The notes under the pieces are model-generated. The model had not been told where the DNA came from, did no database searches, and worked only from the letters and a program-made list of their open reading frames with translations. Of a DNA stretch of 64,000 nt, positions 45,086 through 57,246 are shown in pieces; the stretch's first letter is position 1, and every line of letters starts with the position of its first letter. The stretch covers positions 1,634,247 to 1,698,246 of the forward strand of contig JADQAV010000009.1 of NCBI GenBank assembly GCA_019775845.1, written 5' to 3'. Origin of the DNA: Myrmaecium sp. VS I D KN 1. Its lineage: Eukaryota > Ascomycota > Dothideomycetes > Valsariales > Valsariaceae. The position numbers were made by a program, and so were the translations under genes.

Positions 45086-45310
45086 TAGCTTATTAATAAC
45101 GCTGCTATAACTACTACTAGTAGAGCTTTTAGCTTAAAAAGTAATATAGCTTATTACTAATACTACTATAACTACTACTAGTAGAGCTTTTAATTTTAAG
45201 AGTAATATAACTTACTACTAATACTGCCGCGACCGCTACTAGTAGGGTTTTTAACTTAAAGAATAATATAACTTATTACTAATACTACTATAACCGCTCT
45301 ACTAGAGCTA
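45086..45310 (+). repeat. 61-bp tandem repeat array inside the hAT element
   Basis: Copies start at 45086, 45147, 45208 and 45269 with an exact 61-bp period; the last is partial. Unit begins TAGCTTATTA and contains CTACTACTAGTAGAGCTTTT. The third copy keeps GC-rich CTGCCGCGACCGCT where others have TA-rich bases. Confidence 0.8.
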
Positions 45311-46488
45311 CTACTATTTATTACTTTATTAAAGTTCTTAAATAAAAGTACTTATACTTACTTAATACTATAACTATCTATTACTAACTATTAACTATTT
45401 ACTACTATTATTTACTATTTATCGTCCTTCCTACTCCCTCCCCTCTATAAAATCCCTCCTTATTTAAAACGCTTTAATATATAGCCCGCGCCCGCTAAAA
45501 CTAGAGTAGCCTATTTAGTTCTATATACTAACTAAATAAGGTTCCTACTAATTAAAAAAAAACCCTAGCTAAAAATTAGGAGCTTCTACTAACTTAAAAC
45601 TAGCTAAACTTAAACCTTAGAACTTATAAAAAACCCGAAAAACCTAAAAATTTAATTTATAGTAAATTATTTTCCTGCAAATTTATATATAAACTAAAAT
45701 AACTCTTAAACTTAAAACTTAAAATTTTACTTTATTAAATTAGCTAGCTATACTATCTAATATTTCTTTTATTTTTTACCCCTCTTAGTCTTATTTAGGG
45801 TCTTAGCCTTACTACTCCGGGATAGCTTTACTATCTAACCTACTTTTAAAGTTTTTAGTATACTTAAAGCTTCTTCTTATTTTAGTAGTCTAAGAGCTAT
45901 AATTATTAGTATATTATTCTAATATTCTAATCCGAAGTAACTTAAATAACTTATATTACCTTATTACTCTAGTATACTTACTAAAAGTAGTAGTAGCTAT
46001 TATAGCTATAAGATACTTTATCTTATTAAAAGTTAAAGTATAAGTATTAAACTAACCCCGGGCTAGAAATATATTAGTAGACTATTATAAGTATTATAAA
46101 AATAAGAAGAACTATACTATATAGTAAGTTAAGTATAAAGGCCTCTGCTATAAGCTTAAGGATATTAAAACCTTTTTTTATAATAAGTTTTTCTTTAAGC
46201 TAATCCCCGCTAGTCTTACTAATTATATTAAGTATTATAGCTTAAAAAACTATTTCTTTTTACTAGAAGTTTTAGTAAGAATAGTAATTAGTTTATACTT
46301 ATCTATAGTATATTAAATTACTTATTATAGTAAGGAGGGAGTTATACTTACTATTTATATTATCCTTCTTAAGGATAAACTTATAGGGATCCTTAATCTT
46401 AGTAGGCTCGGATTTTACTAGATCTTTATAAAGATCCTTTAAAAGGTTTATTAGAGTCTTATAACCTTATATAAAAACCTTATATATA

Positions 46489-46590
46489 GTTATTATATAG
46501 TATATTTAGTTCTTATATAGTAGCGGGTTCTTATATAGTAGTAGGTCTTTATATAGTTATAGGCCCTTATATAGTAGAAGGATCTTATAA
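46489..46590 (+). repeat. Short TTATATAGTAG-type tandem repeat
   Basis: About five imperfect copies of a roughly 22-bp unit, TTATATAGTAGxxGGTCT, within the element. Confidence 0.5.
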
Positions 46591-47340
46591 AGTAGTTAGT
46601 TTTATAGTAGTTAGTTAGTATCTAATAGTCTTATATATAAGTAAGGTATACTTTAATTTTAATCTTATTAAAGCTCTTTATAGATTAGCCTTTAGCGTCT
46701 CTACTAGTATCTTAATATATAAGTAAGTAAAAGTTAGTAAGGGGGGTAAAATACTAGGAACGTATTATTAGTCCCTTACGTAGCTTATAGCTAGTTTAGA
46801 TATAAGTTCTTTTATTCCTTTATAAATATACTATTATGGAATATTAATAAGTAAGTATTCCTAGCTAGATATAAATATATAAATATTTATATACTTATAA
46901 GGAAAAGAAGCGTAACCTTATAATATTATAGATAGTATAGTAGTTAATAGCTAGTATATTATAATATATAGTAGAAAATTTTAGTATAAATAATAGTATA
47001 TACGCGCTTACGTAATTACGTATATTTATTAATATATAGTACTAGGAATAATAATAATAATAAATACTATATATATAGCTTATATATATAATCTATATAT
47101 ATATAGTCTACCCTCTAATATACGTAAGGTCTACGAGATATTAGCTACTACTAGAACTAATAAAGCTTATATCTCTCTACTAATAATATTAAAAGAAGAA
47201 CTAATACCTCTTAAGAAGAAGGCTACTATAGCTAAGAATTCTAAAGTAAGTATAATTTATTAACTAAGAACCTACTTACTAAGTTAGTATTTACTTCTTA
47301 GCTAGTATAGATTTTTAAGTTAAAAAAGCGAGCTAATAAG

Positions 47341-47688
47341 GATATAACTATTACTTTATTTAAGAAGAAAAGGCTTAGCTCTAGCCCTACTACCCCTATA
47401 TAATCTTATAATAAAACTTTAATACCCGCTAGTAAGGAGCCTAAGGAGGCTAAAAAGCTCCTTATTAAGGAGGAAGTTACTATATATAATTATATTTATT
47501 AAAAAGATAGTAAAGTTAATTATAATCTATACCTTACTATAGATAAACGGCTAAAGAATAAATAGAATAAATTTAAGAAGAGTTATAATATAACTACTAA
47601 GCAGGCTATATTAGCGTAGCTATTATATAAAAAAAGTAATTTTTATTATAGTATTTCCGGTAAGTTATATTTAGAAGCTAGCTCTTAA
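47341..47688 (+). pseudogene. RIP-mutated exon relic (cargo or transposon gene)
   Basis: One frame reads for about 116 codons with Lys-, Glu- and Ser-rich, protein-like composition (KKKRLSSSPTTPI; PASKEPKEAKKLLIKEEV). It is broken by only a few stops, all TAA or TAG, and no indels are apparent. No family recognised. Confidence 0.45.
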
Positions 47689-50600
47689 TATTTTTTACTT
47701 ATATTATAAAGGTAACTTTATTACCGCTTAGACCCCTATTTTTATCGACTTATTAATTAATAAGATTAATAATATATATCTAGCTATCTTAGAGGAGAGG
47801 TATAAGATAGCGCTAAATAATATAGATTAAGCCGCGAAAGTACTTTAAACCTAGTAATACTTTAAGATAAGTCTAGGTTTATTATTATTCTATATACTAT
47901 TACTAATATTTTATTTACCTTAGTATATTAATTCTAATTTAATTATATCGGCCTATAATAGCGCGCTATATAGGGCGCGAGCTATATAATATTATATAGC
48001 TATTCTAAAAAATTATAACTATAAACTAGACCGGGTACTCGAGGCTAAAGGTATTAAATAAAATAAACGGATAAATATTATTAGTAGGGAGATTAAAGAC
48101 CTTAATAACTATTTAAGTAAGAATTAGAAAAGTACTAAGGTAGATCTACTCTCTAATTATATATAAGATAAAGTAAGTAAGGATCTTATTATAAATAAGA
48201 AGCTAGCGGCTAAAGAAGTTTATAAGTAACTATTATAAATTATCTAGTAGATAAGATACTAAGGTATATATATACTAGTATAGAGGCTTAAATATAAAAT
48301 CCTAAGCTTTAATATTCGCCTAAGACCACAGCTTATAATCTTATATAAAAGTCTTATATACTAGTAGTACTACTTAATAGAAGAAGTACTATAGCCTTTT
48401 TATAATCTATAAGCCCTACTACTACTTATATAATACTAGCCCCTTATATTTTATAGTTTTACTAAGTTATTTAGCCCTAATATTTTATATTATCTGTAAT
48501 TAAATCTGATCCCGTTAACTAGAGTTTATAACCTTATATATAAACCTTATTATCCTAAGATAAATACTTAAATCTACCTATCTTATTAATACTCTTATTT
48601 CTTCTAGTAAAGGTCTTTAAATACTCTTTCTTATAATTTCTATCTAATACGTCTATATAGCTAGAGGTATTAAATAGCCTTATACTACTAATTAATCTTT
48701 TCTAAACTTTAGAATTATCTCTCTAAAATAGCTAGCCGGCCCCGGTCTTTAAATATTTTCTTTTACTCCCGGATTATTATATTTAGAGACTAGGTTAAAA
48801 AGGATAATAATATCCCTTACTATCTTATAAATTATAATATATCTTCTTATAATACCCTTTCTATCTTCTTATAGGCCCCTTAGAGAGATTATTAACTTAA
48901 GATTAGGTTCTTTTATACGCCTTTAGCCAGCTAAGTTATAATTACTAGTACTTAATAAAAGGATATTCTATTCTATATATAAGCTTATATTATTACTCGC
49001 TTACTAAGAAACTAGTAAGGACTTAAGAATAGTTAAAGAATTCTTATCTAGGATTATAATACGCCTATAGCTATTTAAGATAATATCCTCTAATATAAGG
49101 ATAAGATATTTATATCTAAGTAGCGCTAGCTAGTAGATTTATTTTAAAAATATACTACTTAGATTTTATCCTTTTAGATAGGTAGGTCCGGAAATTACTT
49201 AAATTAATATATCTTACTTACTATAAACTAGTTAGAGTAGTTCCTTTTTAAATATTTAGGGTTACTTAGTAATCTTATAGAAGAATAGTTTTATTAATTA
49301 AAATAGTATTTAAGCTACCTTATTATACTTAAAGGAAAATCTTAAGCTAGCCGCGCTTAGTTTTTTTTTAAAAAAAAATAAGTAATACCTATAGCCTTAT
49401 TCTTTAATATACTCGATTTATATATTTACCGCGTAAGGTTATAGTATCTTATTACGTTTTAATATTTCTAGGGTAGATTAAAGATACGGGGTATAAGAAA
49501 AACTTAGAAATCTTAAGATAGCCGCGCTTAATCTTTTTTAAAATTTAATATATAATATCTATAGCTTTATTTTCTAATATACTTAATTTATATATCTACC
49601 GCGTGAGGTTGTAGTATATAGGTTAATTTTAAAGGATATTTTTAATATTTAATCTTAAAATACGTATATATAATATTAATATATACTAGTTAGGGTGCGC
49701 TTCCTACTTATCTACTATATTATAAATTTAGAAGGATATATAATTCTATTCCTTACTATATACCTTAACTACCTTAGAGTAAACTAGCTAATATATCTCT
49801 ACTTATTACTAATAATACTCTCCCGTAGCCTTCTAGCTAAGTTTATATCCTTATTTTAAATAGTTAATTTCTTAGCGTAGATAGTATATAAGCTTATATC
49901 TAAATATTATATTAGTATAAATACGTTTCCTTATCTTAAATAAATAAATATACCTTTAAATAAGATATTAGATACGCCTCTGCGGCCTCTTAAAGTACTA
50001 TAAGTATACTAGCTTAAAAGCGGAGATTTACTTTATATATATATATAATTTCCTAGACTAGCTTTATAAATAGAATCTTATAGATTAGGAGCTTTATTAA
50101 TTACTAGTATCTTCGGATTTTTTTAAGAGCTAGTACTAGTAATATATTAGTATAAAACTAGTAAGTAATTATAAGAAACTTATAAGTTACTTACTACTAA
50201 GTCTATAGTAGTATTTATACTTAGATAGTAGGAGTACTTTACTATAGTCGGCCGGAGCCTTATACGGAGCTTTATAACTAGGTCCTATTATAAATTATAT
50301 AGTTTTACCTTCGCTCTTACCTTTCTCTTAACTAGTACCGCTTCTTACCTTTATTCGTACTATATTAAGTAAGGTAATAAAGTATAAGTAAGAGTTAAAG
50401 TAATAGTATAAGTAATATTTATAGAAATATATAAATATATTAGTACTAAGTATAGCTAGCGTATTAGTATATATAGACTTAAATAATACTATACTAGAAA
50501 TAAAGTATTTATTATAATATAATATTAATATTTAACTTTATCAGAGCTATAGTAAGCGGATATAAGGCTTTTATATAAGGTTTATAGGCTAATTTATATA

Positions 50601-50720
50601 TCTAGTATTTATAATAGATATATCCGGACGTAAAGTTAAGGCTAGAAGGCTAGTAATACTAATTATATTACTATATACTGTACGCGTAAGGAGTTTATAA
50701 GTTTTACTATATTTATATAA

Positions 50721-51038
50721 GAAGTAATTACCGAAGGTACTTTATACGAAGAATTTAAGTAGAAAGAGTACTATAAAAAACTTCCTAAGGTAAGAAAATT
50801 AATATTTTAGGATTTAGTATTAAAATAGTTACGGGGAGATAGTAAGGTTAAAAAAAGCTTTAAAAAGAAAGTATTTAAGTAGGCCTTAGAGGAAAGGGTA
50901 TAGAGTAGGCTAGGGTATAAAGCTTTAGAGGTTTATATAAGTATAAAGTAGAAGAGGACCTTAGAGTATAAATAAGCTAAGGTCTAATAAGTATTAAATA
51001 AAGAGGTGAAAAAGTCTTATAAGAATCTAATCCTTAAG
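50721..51038 (+). pseudogene. RIP-mutated exon relic ending at a GTAAGT donor
   Basis: A 106-codon stretch in one frame with charged, helical composition (GTLYEEFK; KEYYKKLPKVRKLIF; KKSYKNLILK). It has only TAG/TAA interruptions and ends exactly at a consensus GTAAGT splice donor at 51039. Preservation of frame and splice site argues for a former gene silenced by point mutation alone. No family recognised. Confidence 0.5.
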
Positions 51039-53559
51039 GTAAGTTACTCCGGTTTATTTATTTTAGCTTTTATTAATTTTACTTAGTTCCTATTATTCTC
51101 TATCTAGCTATAAAAGTATAACTTAGAGCTCTATAACCTTAAGAACTACTAAAACCTTAAAGATAACTAGAAGCTTTAAATATACCTTCTAGTTATATAT
51201 TATATAGTTTACTAATATATATTAATATATTAAGTAGATATACCTTACTAATAAGGTTATAGACTTTATTAGTACTAAAGTAATCTCTTACTAAAGTAGT
51301 AGAGGAGATAGAGAGATTTATTAAAGAGGATAAAAAAGAAAAATAGTACTAATAGCGGAATAAAGTAACTATTAATATATATAACTATAATTATAGCTTA
51401 TAATTTAATAAAAATAAGGCGCTTAAGCTAAAGTAGTAAGATACTTAGGGGGAAGTAGTTACTGTTTATAATAATAGCTTAAGTAGCTCGTAGGATATAT
51501 ATACTATTACTATAAATAAGTTAGAACTTATAAAGCTAAGTATTTTTATAGAGGGCCTATCGGCCGATTTAGGGGCTAAGATAAGTAAGTATAAGCTAGG
51601 TATATTTAAGAAGAAGGAGTATTACTCTGCTATTAATATTCGTTAGATAGAATATTACGCTAGAAGAGTATAATATTAAGGCTATATTAAAGGCTGTACT
51701 TTTACTAAGTTTACGGTTAAAGATAGTAGGGTAATAAGGATACTAGTATTTTACTAGAGATATTAAAAGTACTAATAAACTCTTTACTACTTAAGAAAAG
51801 TTAGGGAAAAGTTAGATAAACTCGTAGGATTAAGTTTATAAAATATAGAATAGAATTAAATCTAATTAAGTAATTCGTACTTTAGAACCTTATATAAAAG
51901 TCTTATATCCGGTTTATATATTTAGATTTTATCGGATTTTATTAGTTTAATCGCCTACTCTAAGGGAACAGAGTCTAGTCTACCCTCCCTACGCTTAGAA
52001 CCTTATATAAAATCCTTATATCCGCTTATAGGTAGTCTTTATTACTTAATATATCTTAAATATCCTTATAGTCTTTTTTCCTACCTTTATTACCTTTATT
52101 ATTATCTAATATAGCTAGTCCCTTATAATTATTATCTAAGTTATAGTCGCTCTATAATCTTAATAAAAACTATAATAAATTATAAGTAATAGAGTATACT
52201 TCTAGATTTATCTATTTCTCTATACTAGAAGAAGTATCTATCTCTTAGAATCGTAACTATATTATATATAAAATCGTATATAATTAGGTATTCCGTATAT
52301 AGTAGCGTAGTACCTCCTTCTTTTAATATATTAGAATATATACCTAAGCGGGTAAGGTATATAAAGCGAAGATTAATTACTCGGATTAAGAGAAGCTCCT
52401 ATTATTAAAATATTTAAGATTTTAAAAAGCGGTACGACTATTTAATCGGATACCTATTAAGCTATATAAAAAGTATTTAACTAGCCTCTTATATATAAAG
52501 GTATTTAACTCTAGTACTAATATTATTATATAGTATTAAAGTTATTATCGCGGTAATACTTCTATCTTAATTAAATACTTTATCTAAAATAACCGGCCCC
52601 GATAGATATAGTACTTAATTCTCTACGTATTAATTCTAGGAGCTTATTCTTCTCTTTATTATAGAGAATAACCTTCCTTTCCACGTTATAAAGTCCCCTA
52701 TATTCTAGGAAATATTTTACTTATTCTATTAGGATTTAAAGCTACTTAGTTATAGTAAGCTATATCTCTTCTACTACTTAAGCTTAATACTAATCCTATC
52801 TAGTATTACTCTATCGCTTACTTACTTCTCTATTAAATAAAGTAGATAGCTATATTCTAGAGAACTTAGGCGAGGGGACTAAGATTAGCTTAACCTTAGA
52901 TTATTAAATAAGCTTAAATAATATCTCCTTCCTTACTATCTTAAGGTCCTTTATTATAAAATAATAGGACCTTAAGGAGGTTATAATTAGCTTTAAGGAG
53001 GTAATCGGCCCTTATACTAGTAATAACCTTAGAGGAATAGTTTACTAGGTACTATAATAATAAGGATTATAAAATAAAGTTTCTTACCTAACTATAAATA
53101 ATACTTTAAATAATAAGATGTTACGTAACACCTTAAATAGCTTAATATAAAAATATATAAGAGAAAACCTAGTATTTAATAGTATAATAAGAGTATATTA
53201 TATATTATATATTATTTAGTTATATATAAAGGTATTCCTATAAGTCCTCTCTATTAACCTTATAACTAAACAGGGGCGTAATTAGGAAGAGGAATATAAT
53301 AGTCTTCCTTATACTACTATAGTTTTATATAAGATTATATATAGAAAGGTACGTAAAGGAAATATATAAAGTACTAAGTCCTAACTTTAATCTAGCTTTA
53401 TAAACTCGTTATTTATATATATAGCTTACCGGAACAGGAGAAAGTATTTTTAAATCTCTAAGTAAAGTTTAAATATTAAAAATATACCCTTCTCCGTAAT
53501 ATTAAGATATAATAGTTATCGTTTATTTTAATATATATTAGATATTACCTTCTAAAGGA

Positions 53560-54640
53560 TATTATTACGGAGTATATTTAGTCCCGGGGTAATTCTAACT
53601 TATTAACTCTTTTACTATCTAGTTTTAAGTAGAAGATTATCCGGTATATTATCTCTATCCTTCGGCCCTTTAAATAATAGACTTAGTATATAGGCGAGTA
53701 TTAAGAAGTATTAGTTAATATAGTACTTAAGGTATATAATAACCTCTTTAACTATATTAAGAAATATAAGGAAGAGCTTTTAAAGCGGAATAGTAAATAA
53801 AGTACTTATTTTTAATAGGCTCTATAAGCTATAAAGGTTAAGCTCCGTTACTATTATTCCTAGGCGGATATTTAAAGATTAGTACTACTTTTATTAGGAC
53901 TTATTCTTAACTCTAAGGATAAACTTACGTACTTTTAAGATAACTAATTATTTTAGGATAATAGTATTAACTAAGTATACCTCTACTAGTTATAATTTAT
54001 AGAGTATTATAATTTAAATTACAGGTATCTTAAGCTATAGTATAAGTCTACTATAATAAAACCTATTATAGTAGGTAAGCTAAACCTCTAATTACTTATA
54101 AAGATAAATTCTCCTAGTTTAAAGTAGAATATATAAGGTTTATTAGAAGCTAAACAGTATATTTAAAGCTTTATTTACTATAGTTTTAATATTCTCTAGT
54201 TATAGGCTGAGATTAAACTATAATTTCCTATACTTATAAGAATAGTACGGGATATCTTAGTAATTCTAGCTTTAAGAAACTATATTAATAAAGTATTTAA
54301 TATTAGGAGGGATATCTATAACTATTAGTAAAATAAGCTTTTAGTAACTACTATTATTATACTTATATAGGTTAGATACTACTATATTATAAACCGGAAA
54401 GCTTAGAAAGATATTAAGGTAGAAGAACTAGTAGAGGAGTAAGAAGATAATAATAACTAAAAGACGGAAAATAAGGAGTTAGAAAGTAATAACTTTTACC
54501 TTTCTAATAACTTAGATAAGGAAATAGAGGACTTATAATTATAAGTAGCTAATAAAGTTTAATAGATAGATAGAGTAATAAATATACTTTAGAGTAATAA
54601 GGAAGATAATAATAATATTAATATATTATTTTAGGTATTA
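53560..54640 (+). pseudogene. hAT transposase relic, catalytic C-terminal half and dimerisation domain
   Basis: A single frame (codons starting at positions like 53582, 53828, 54224) carries, in the right order and without indels: SRGNSNLLTLLLSSFK, the position of the hAT RWNSTYLML motif; ILRPFK..Y.GEY.EVLVN.VLKVYNNL, resembling the L.PF...T..S....VLP.Y motif; AIKVKLRYYYS then GLILNSKDKLTYF, the hAT KL.YY ... LDP..KL.YF block; and FPILIRIVRDILVILALRNY with NKVFNIRRDIYNY, the C-terminal hATC dimerisation motif (P.LA..ARDIL.IP.S...VER.FS..R). All stops are TAA or TAG. An acidic tail follows. The N-terminal part is probably upstream but unreadable to me. Confidence 0.75.
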
Positions 54641-54797
54641 GGGAGAAGGAAGAGGGTCTAATAGTAATTACCCCCTCTTTCTTAAGATTATAATAGCTAG
54701 GGATATATAGAGTATAATAAGTTATAAAGGCCCCTTAAATAGTACCGCCTACTATATAACTATTAACTAGGCTCCCTATAAATAGAGATAGGTTAGA

Positions 54798-55011
54798 TAG
54801 TATAAAATTAAATCTAATTAAGTAATTTAAGCTCTAGAACTTTATATAAAAGTCTTATATCCGGTAGGTAGGCTGTAGCGGATAGAATTAAATTTAATTA
54901 AGTATTTTAGGCTCTAGAACCTTATATAAAAGTCTTATATATAATAAGTAGGTTATAGCGGATAGAATTAAATTAAAGTAAGTACTTTAAGCTCTAGAAC
55001 CTAATAATAAT
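54798..55011 (+). repeat. 80-bp tandem repeat with dispersed relatives
   Basis: Two full copies and one partial with an 80-bp period (starts near 54798, 54881, 54961). The unit contains GAATTAAATTTAATTAAGTA and CTCTAGAACCTTATATAAAA. Related single copies occur at 51852-51905, 51996-52030 and 48338-48365. Confidence 0.7.
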
Positions 55012-56300
55012 ATAAAGAAAAACTTTCCTTTTAGATTTAATCTCTTAATTATTTCTAATAAAGTCTTTTATTCTTTAATTATCCTAGTATTTAACCTAGT
55101 AGTTATATTAGCTAGTAAGGTTATTTATATTACTTTCTAGGGTTAGCTATACTCGGTAAATTTAGAGATACTTTAATAAAGTTAGAAATATATTAGAAAA
55201 ATTTTTAGTAGCTAAAACCTAACCTATACTAAAACCTCTTACTAAAACTATACTTAAACTAAAAAATTAGAGTCTCTACTAGCTAAAAAACCCGTCGGGC
55301 TCTAATTATTATTAAGTTTCTAACTAAATAAGCTACCTTAGCTAAGACGCTACCGCCGCCTACTAAAAACTATTAGAAATAGCTTAGTTAGTCTAGATAT
55401 AATATAATAGAATTATAGGAAGCCTACTACTAAAGTAAGCTTAAGAAGGTAGTACTAACTACCTACGTAAATAATAGGAGGTATATAACTATAACTACTT
55501 ATTAAAAGTAAGCTCTTTCTAATAATTAGGAAGAAAATAAGTAGTATATATTACTTATTAAGGCTTTAGTACGTATCCTACTAATCTTATACTAAATATA
55601 AAAGACTTTATTTAGTATTTATTTATTCTTCCTTCCTTCTTAGCGTATTTTAATTAAAGTAGTATACGTTTCTAGAGGAAGTTTTAGGCTATTCTTAAAT
55701 ACTTTAAATACTTCTTATTAAGAGTAATTATACCCTCCTAGGTAAACTACTCCTTTAGTATAAATAAAACTAACCGCCTTCCTTATAGCTACTTATATAA
55801 GTATACTTTTATTAAGTAGTAGGCGGCTAGTATCTATATATAGGAGAAGATAGTAAATAATAGCGCTATAATTATTATATATATTTACCTCCCCCCTCTT
55901 ATTTAAAATAATACTTATATAGTTTAAGTAATAGGAAAAGGTTCTTAAGTTATACTAATTAGTATCTTATAGTATATACTTAATACTATTAAGATTAATT
56001 AGGAAATTATAAACTTACTAATTCTTATTTATTAAAAGGGAGTACTAATTTAATAGTTCTCCTCGTATAAAATACGTGTTAATATTCTTAACTTCGCTAT
56101 AAGTAAGTTAGAATATCCTAATAAGGATATAGTAGAAGAATAGCCCTTATAACTATATATATAGCTCGGTTTAAATAATTAATATACTTACTTTTCTAAG
56201 TTATTTAGTATTCTTTCTAGTAGCACAGTATAGAGATAATAATATTAAATTAAATATAGTAGGCGTTAGCCCCTCCTTCGTCTGAAACGCGCCGTCTAAA

Positions 56301-56379
56301 GCTACTATTTAAAGAAAGTAAGGCGCGGGCCCACAGGGGTGCTCCTCAGCCGCAGGTAGGGTGCTCCTTAGGCTCGTCC
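56301..56379 (-). repeat. Right terminal inverted repeat of the hAT element
   Basis: Reverse complement starts GGACGAGCCTAAGGAGCACC and matches the left end over about 78 bp (first 32 identical). It keeps more GC than the left copy (for example CCCACAGGGG here against CCTATAGGGG). Confidence 0.85.
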
Positions 56380-56387
56380 GCTGTCCG
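56380..56387. repeat. Right target-site duplication (GCTGTCCG)
   Basis: Directly flanks the right inverted repeat and matches the left flank GCTATCCG at 7 of 8 bases. Confidence 0.6.
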
Positions 56388-57246
56388 CCTGGCCAGTAGC
56401 ATGCCACGTAATAGGTAACTTGCGGGGTCGAAGGATGGATGGGAAATCCTTCAGAGACCTCTTTTTATTTTGCGCCCCATTTTGCTACGGTATTTTGTAC
56501 TCCTACCGGCTGCAAACACCTGGATACATACGTTGTTTGCCACGGGAATGCCTCACTTCCTTGTCTTCCCAGGGGCTGGTGCGGTGGACCTCCGCTGCGT
56601 ACGCAGACGCCGAGAGCTCGGGATGGTAATTTCGATCGAGATTTTTGTGGTCGTCTAGAAGGTCTGCTATTTGTTTGTTGTGTCTGTGAGCGGATTCCAT
56701 TTCTCCCAGGTTCTTCTGGTCCTTTTGATCCTGCAGACCTCGGTATGTGAGAGGTTGAGAAGCAGGAATATAGGAGATTCAAAGGATTTCAAGGACTCGA
56801 CAGGAACATCGACGTCGGTACGATAAGCACATCTGTGAATTCTTCGGTAGCATCAACAGGGATACCGGGGAATATCTGCCGGCCCTAGCCTCCACCCCCT
56901 CCCCGGCCCTTTCTTCCCGGTAATATGAAATGAAGAAGGGGGCATGGAAGGATCGCGTCCAAGCCGTGCACGATCTTTTTTGTTTTCTCCACCCCAGCCA
57001 GCCAGCAAGCAAGTTCCACCGCCTCGGCATGGCCCTCTCCCTATTTTCCGCCGCCCTCTTTTTTTTCGTTTCAGCTGCTCGGGAAAGGGTAGGTATTAGT
57101 ATGTAAATATATCATTGCGGTCCGACGACGAGCAGAGGAGAGAAAAAAAAAAAAGAGAGATCTTTTGGTCCCGCTGGTTCTCTCTCTCTCCTCCTCTTCC
57201 TCCGGTTTGGACCTCCCCTCCCCCCGCCCTAAAGACTGCGACAACA
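56388..57246. other. Intergenic region right of the hAT element
   Basis: Normal GC resumes at once. No supportable gene; pyrimidine-rich leader (57165-57235) precedes the next ATG. Confidence 0.5.

Larger units (their letters stand above)
42617..56379 (+). mobile_element. RIP-destroyed 13.8-kb hAT-family DNA transposon with cargo
   Basis: The block is strongly A+T-rich, dominated by TA dinucleotides, and has no open frame of 60 codons in six frames from about 42.6 to 56.4 kb, while both flanks are normal GC. Its ends are inverted repeats and it is flanked by an 8-bp duplication, the size made by hAT transposases. Near the right end, a hAT transposase relic is readable on the + strand. All stops I saw in the relic frames are TAA or TAG, as expected from C-to-T mutation of CAA, CAG and TGG. 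At 13.8 kb it is far larger than ordinary hAT elements (roughly 2.5-5 kb), so it carries extra genes or nested insertions. Orientation is given by the transposase. Confidence 0.8.

Noticed and set aside
42617-56379. Maverick/Polinton or Starship interpretation of the large block
   Set aside because: Mavericks make 6-bp duplications and Starships lack long inverted repeats. The 8-bp duplication and hATC-type motifs favour hAT.
42617-56379. Centromere or simple A+T isochore
   Set aside because: Defined inverted-repeat ends, flanking duplication and a readable transposase relic show a bounded insertion.
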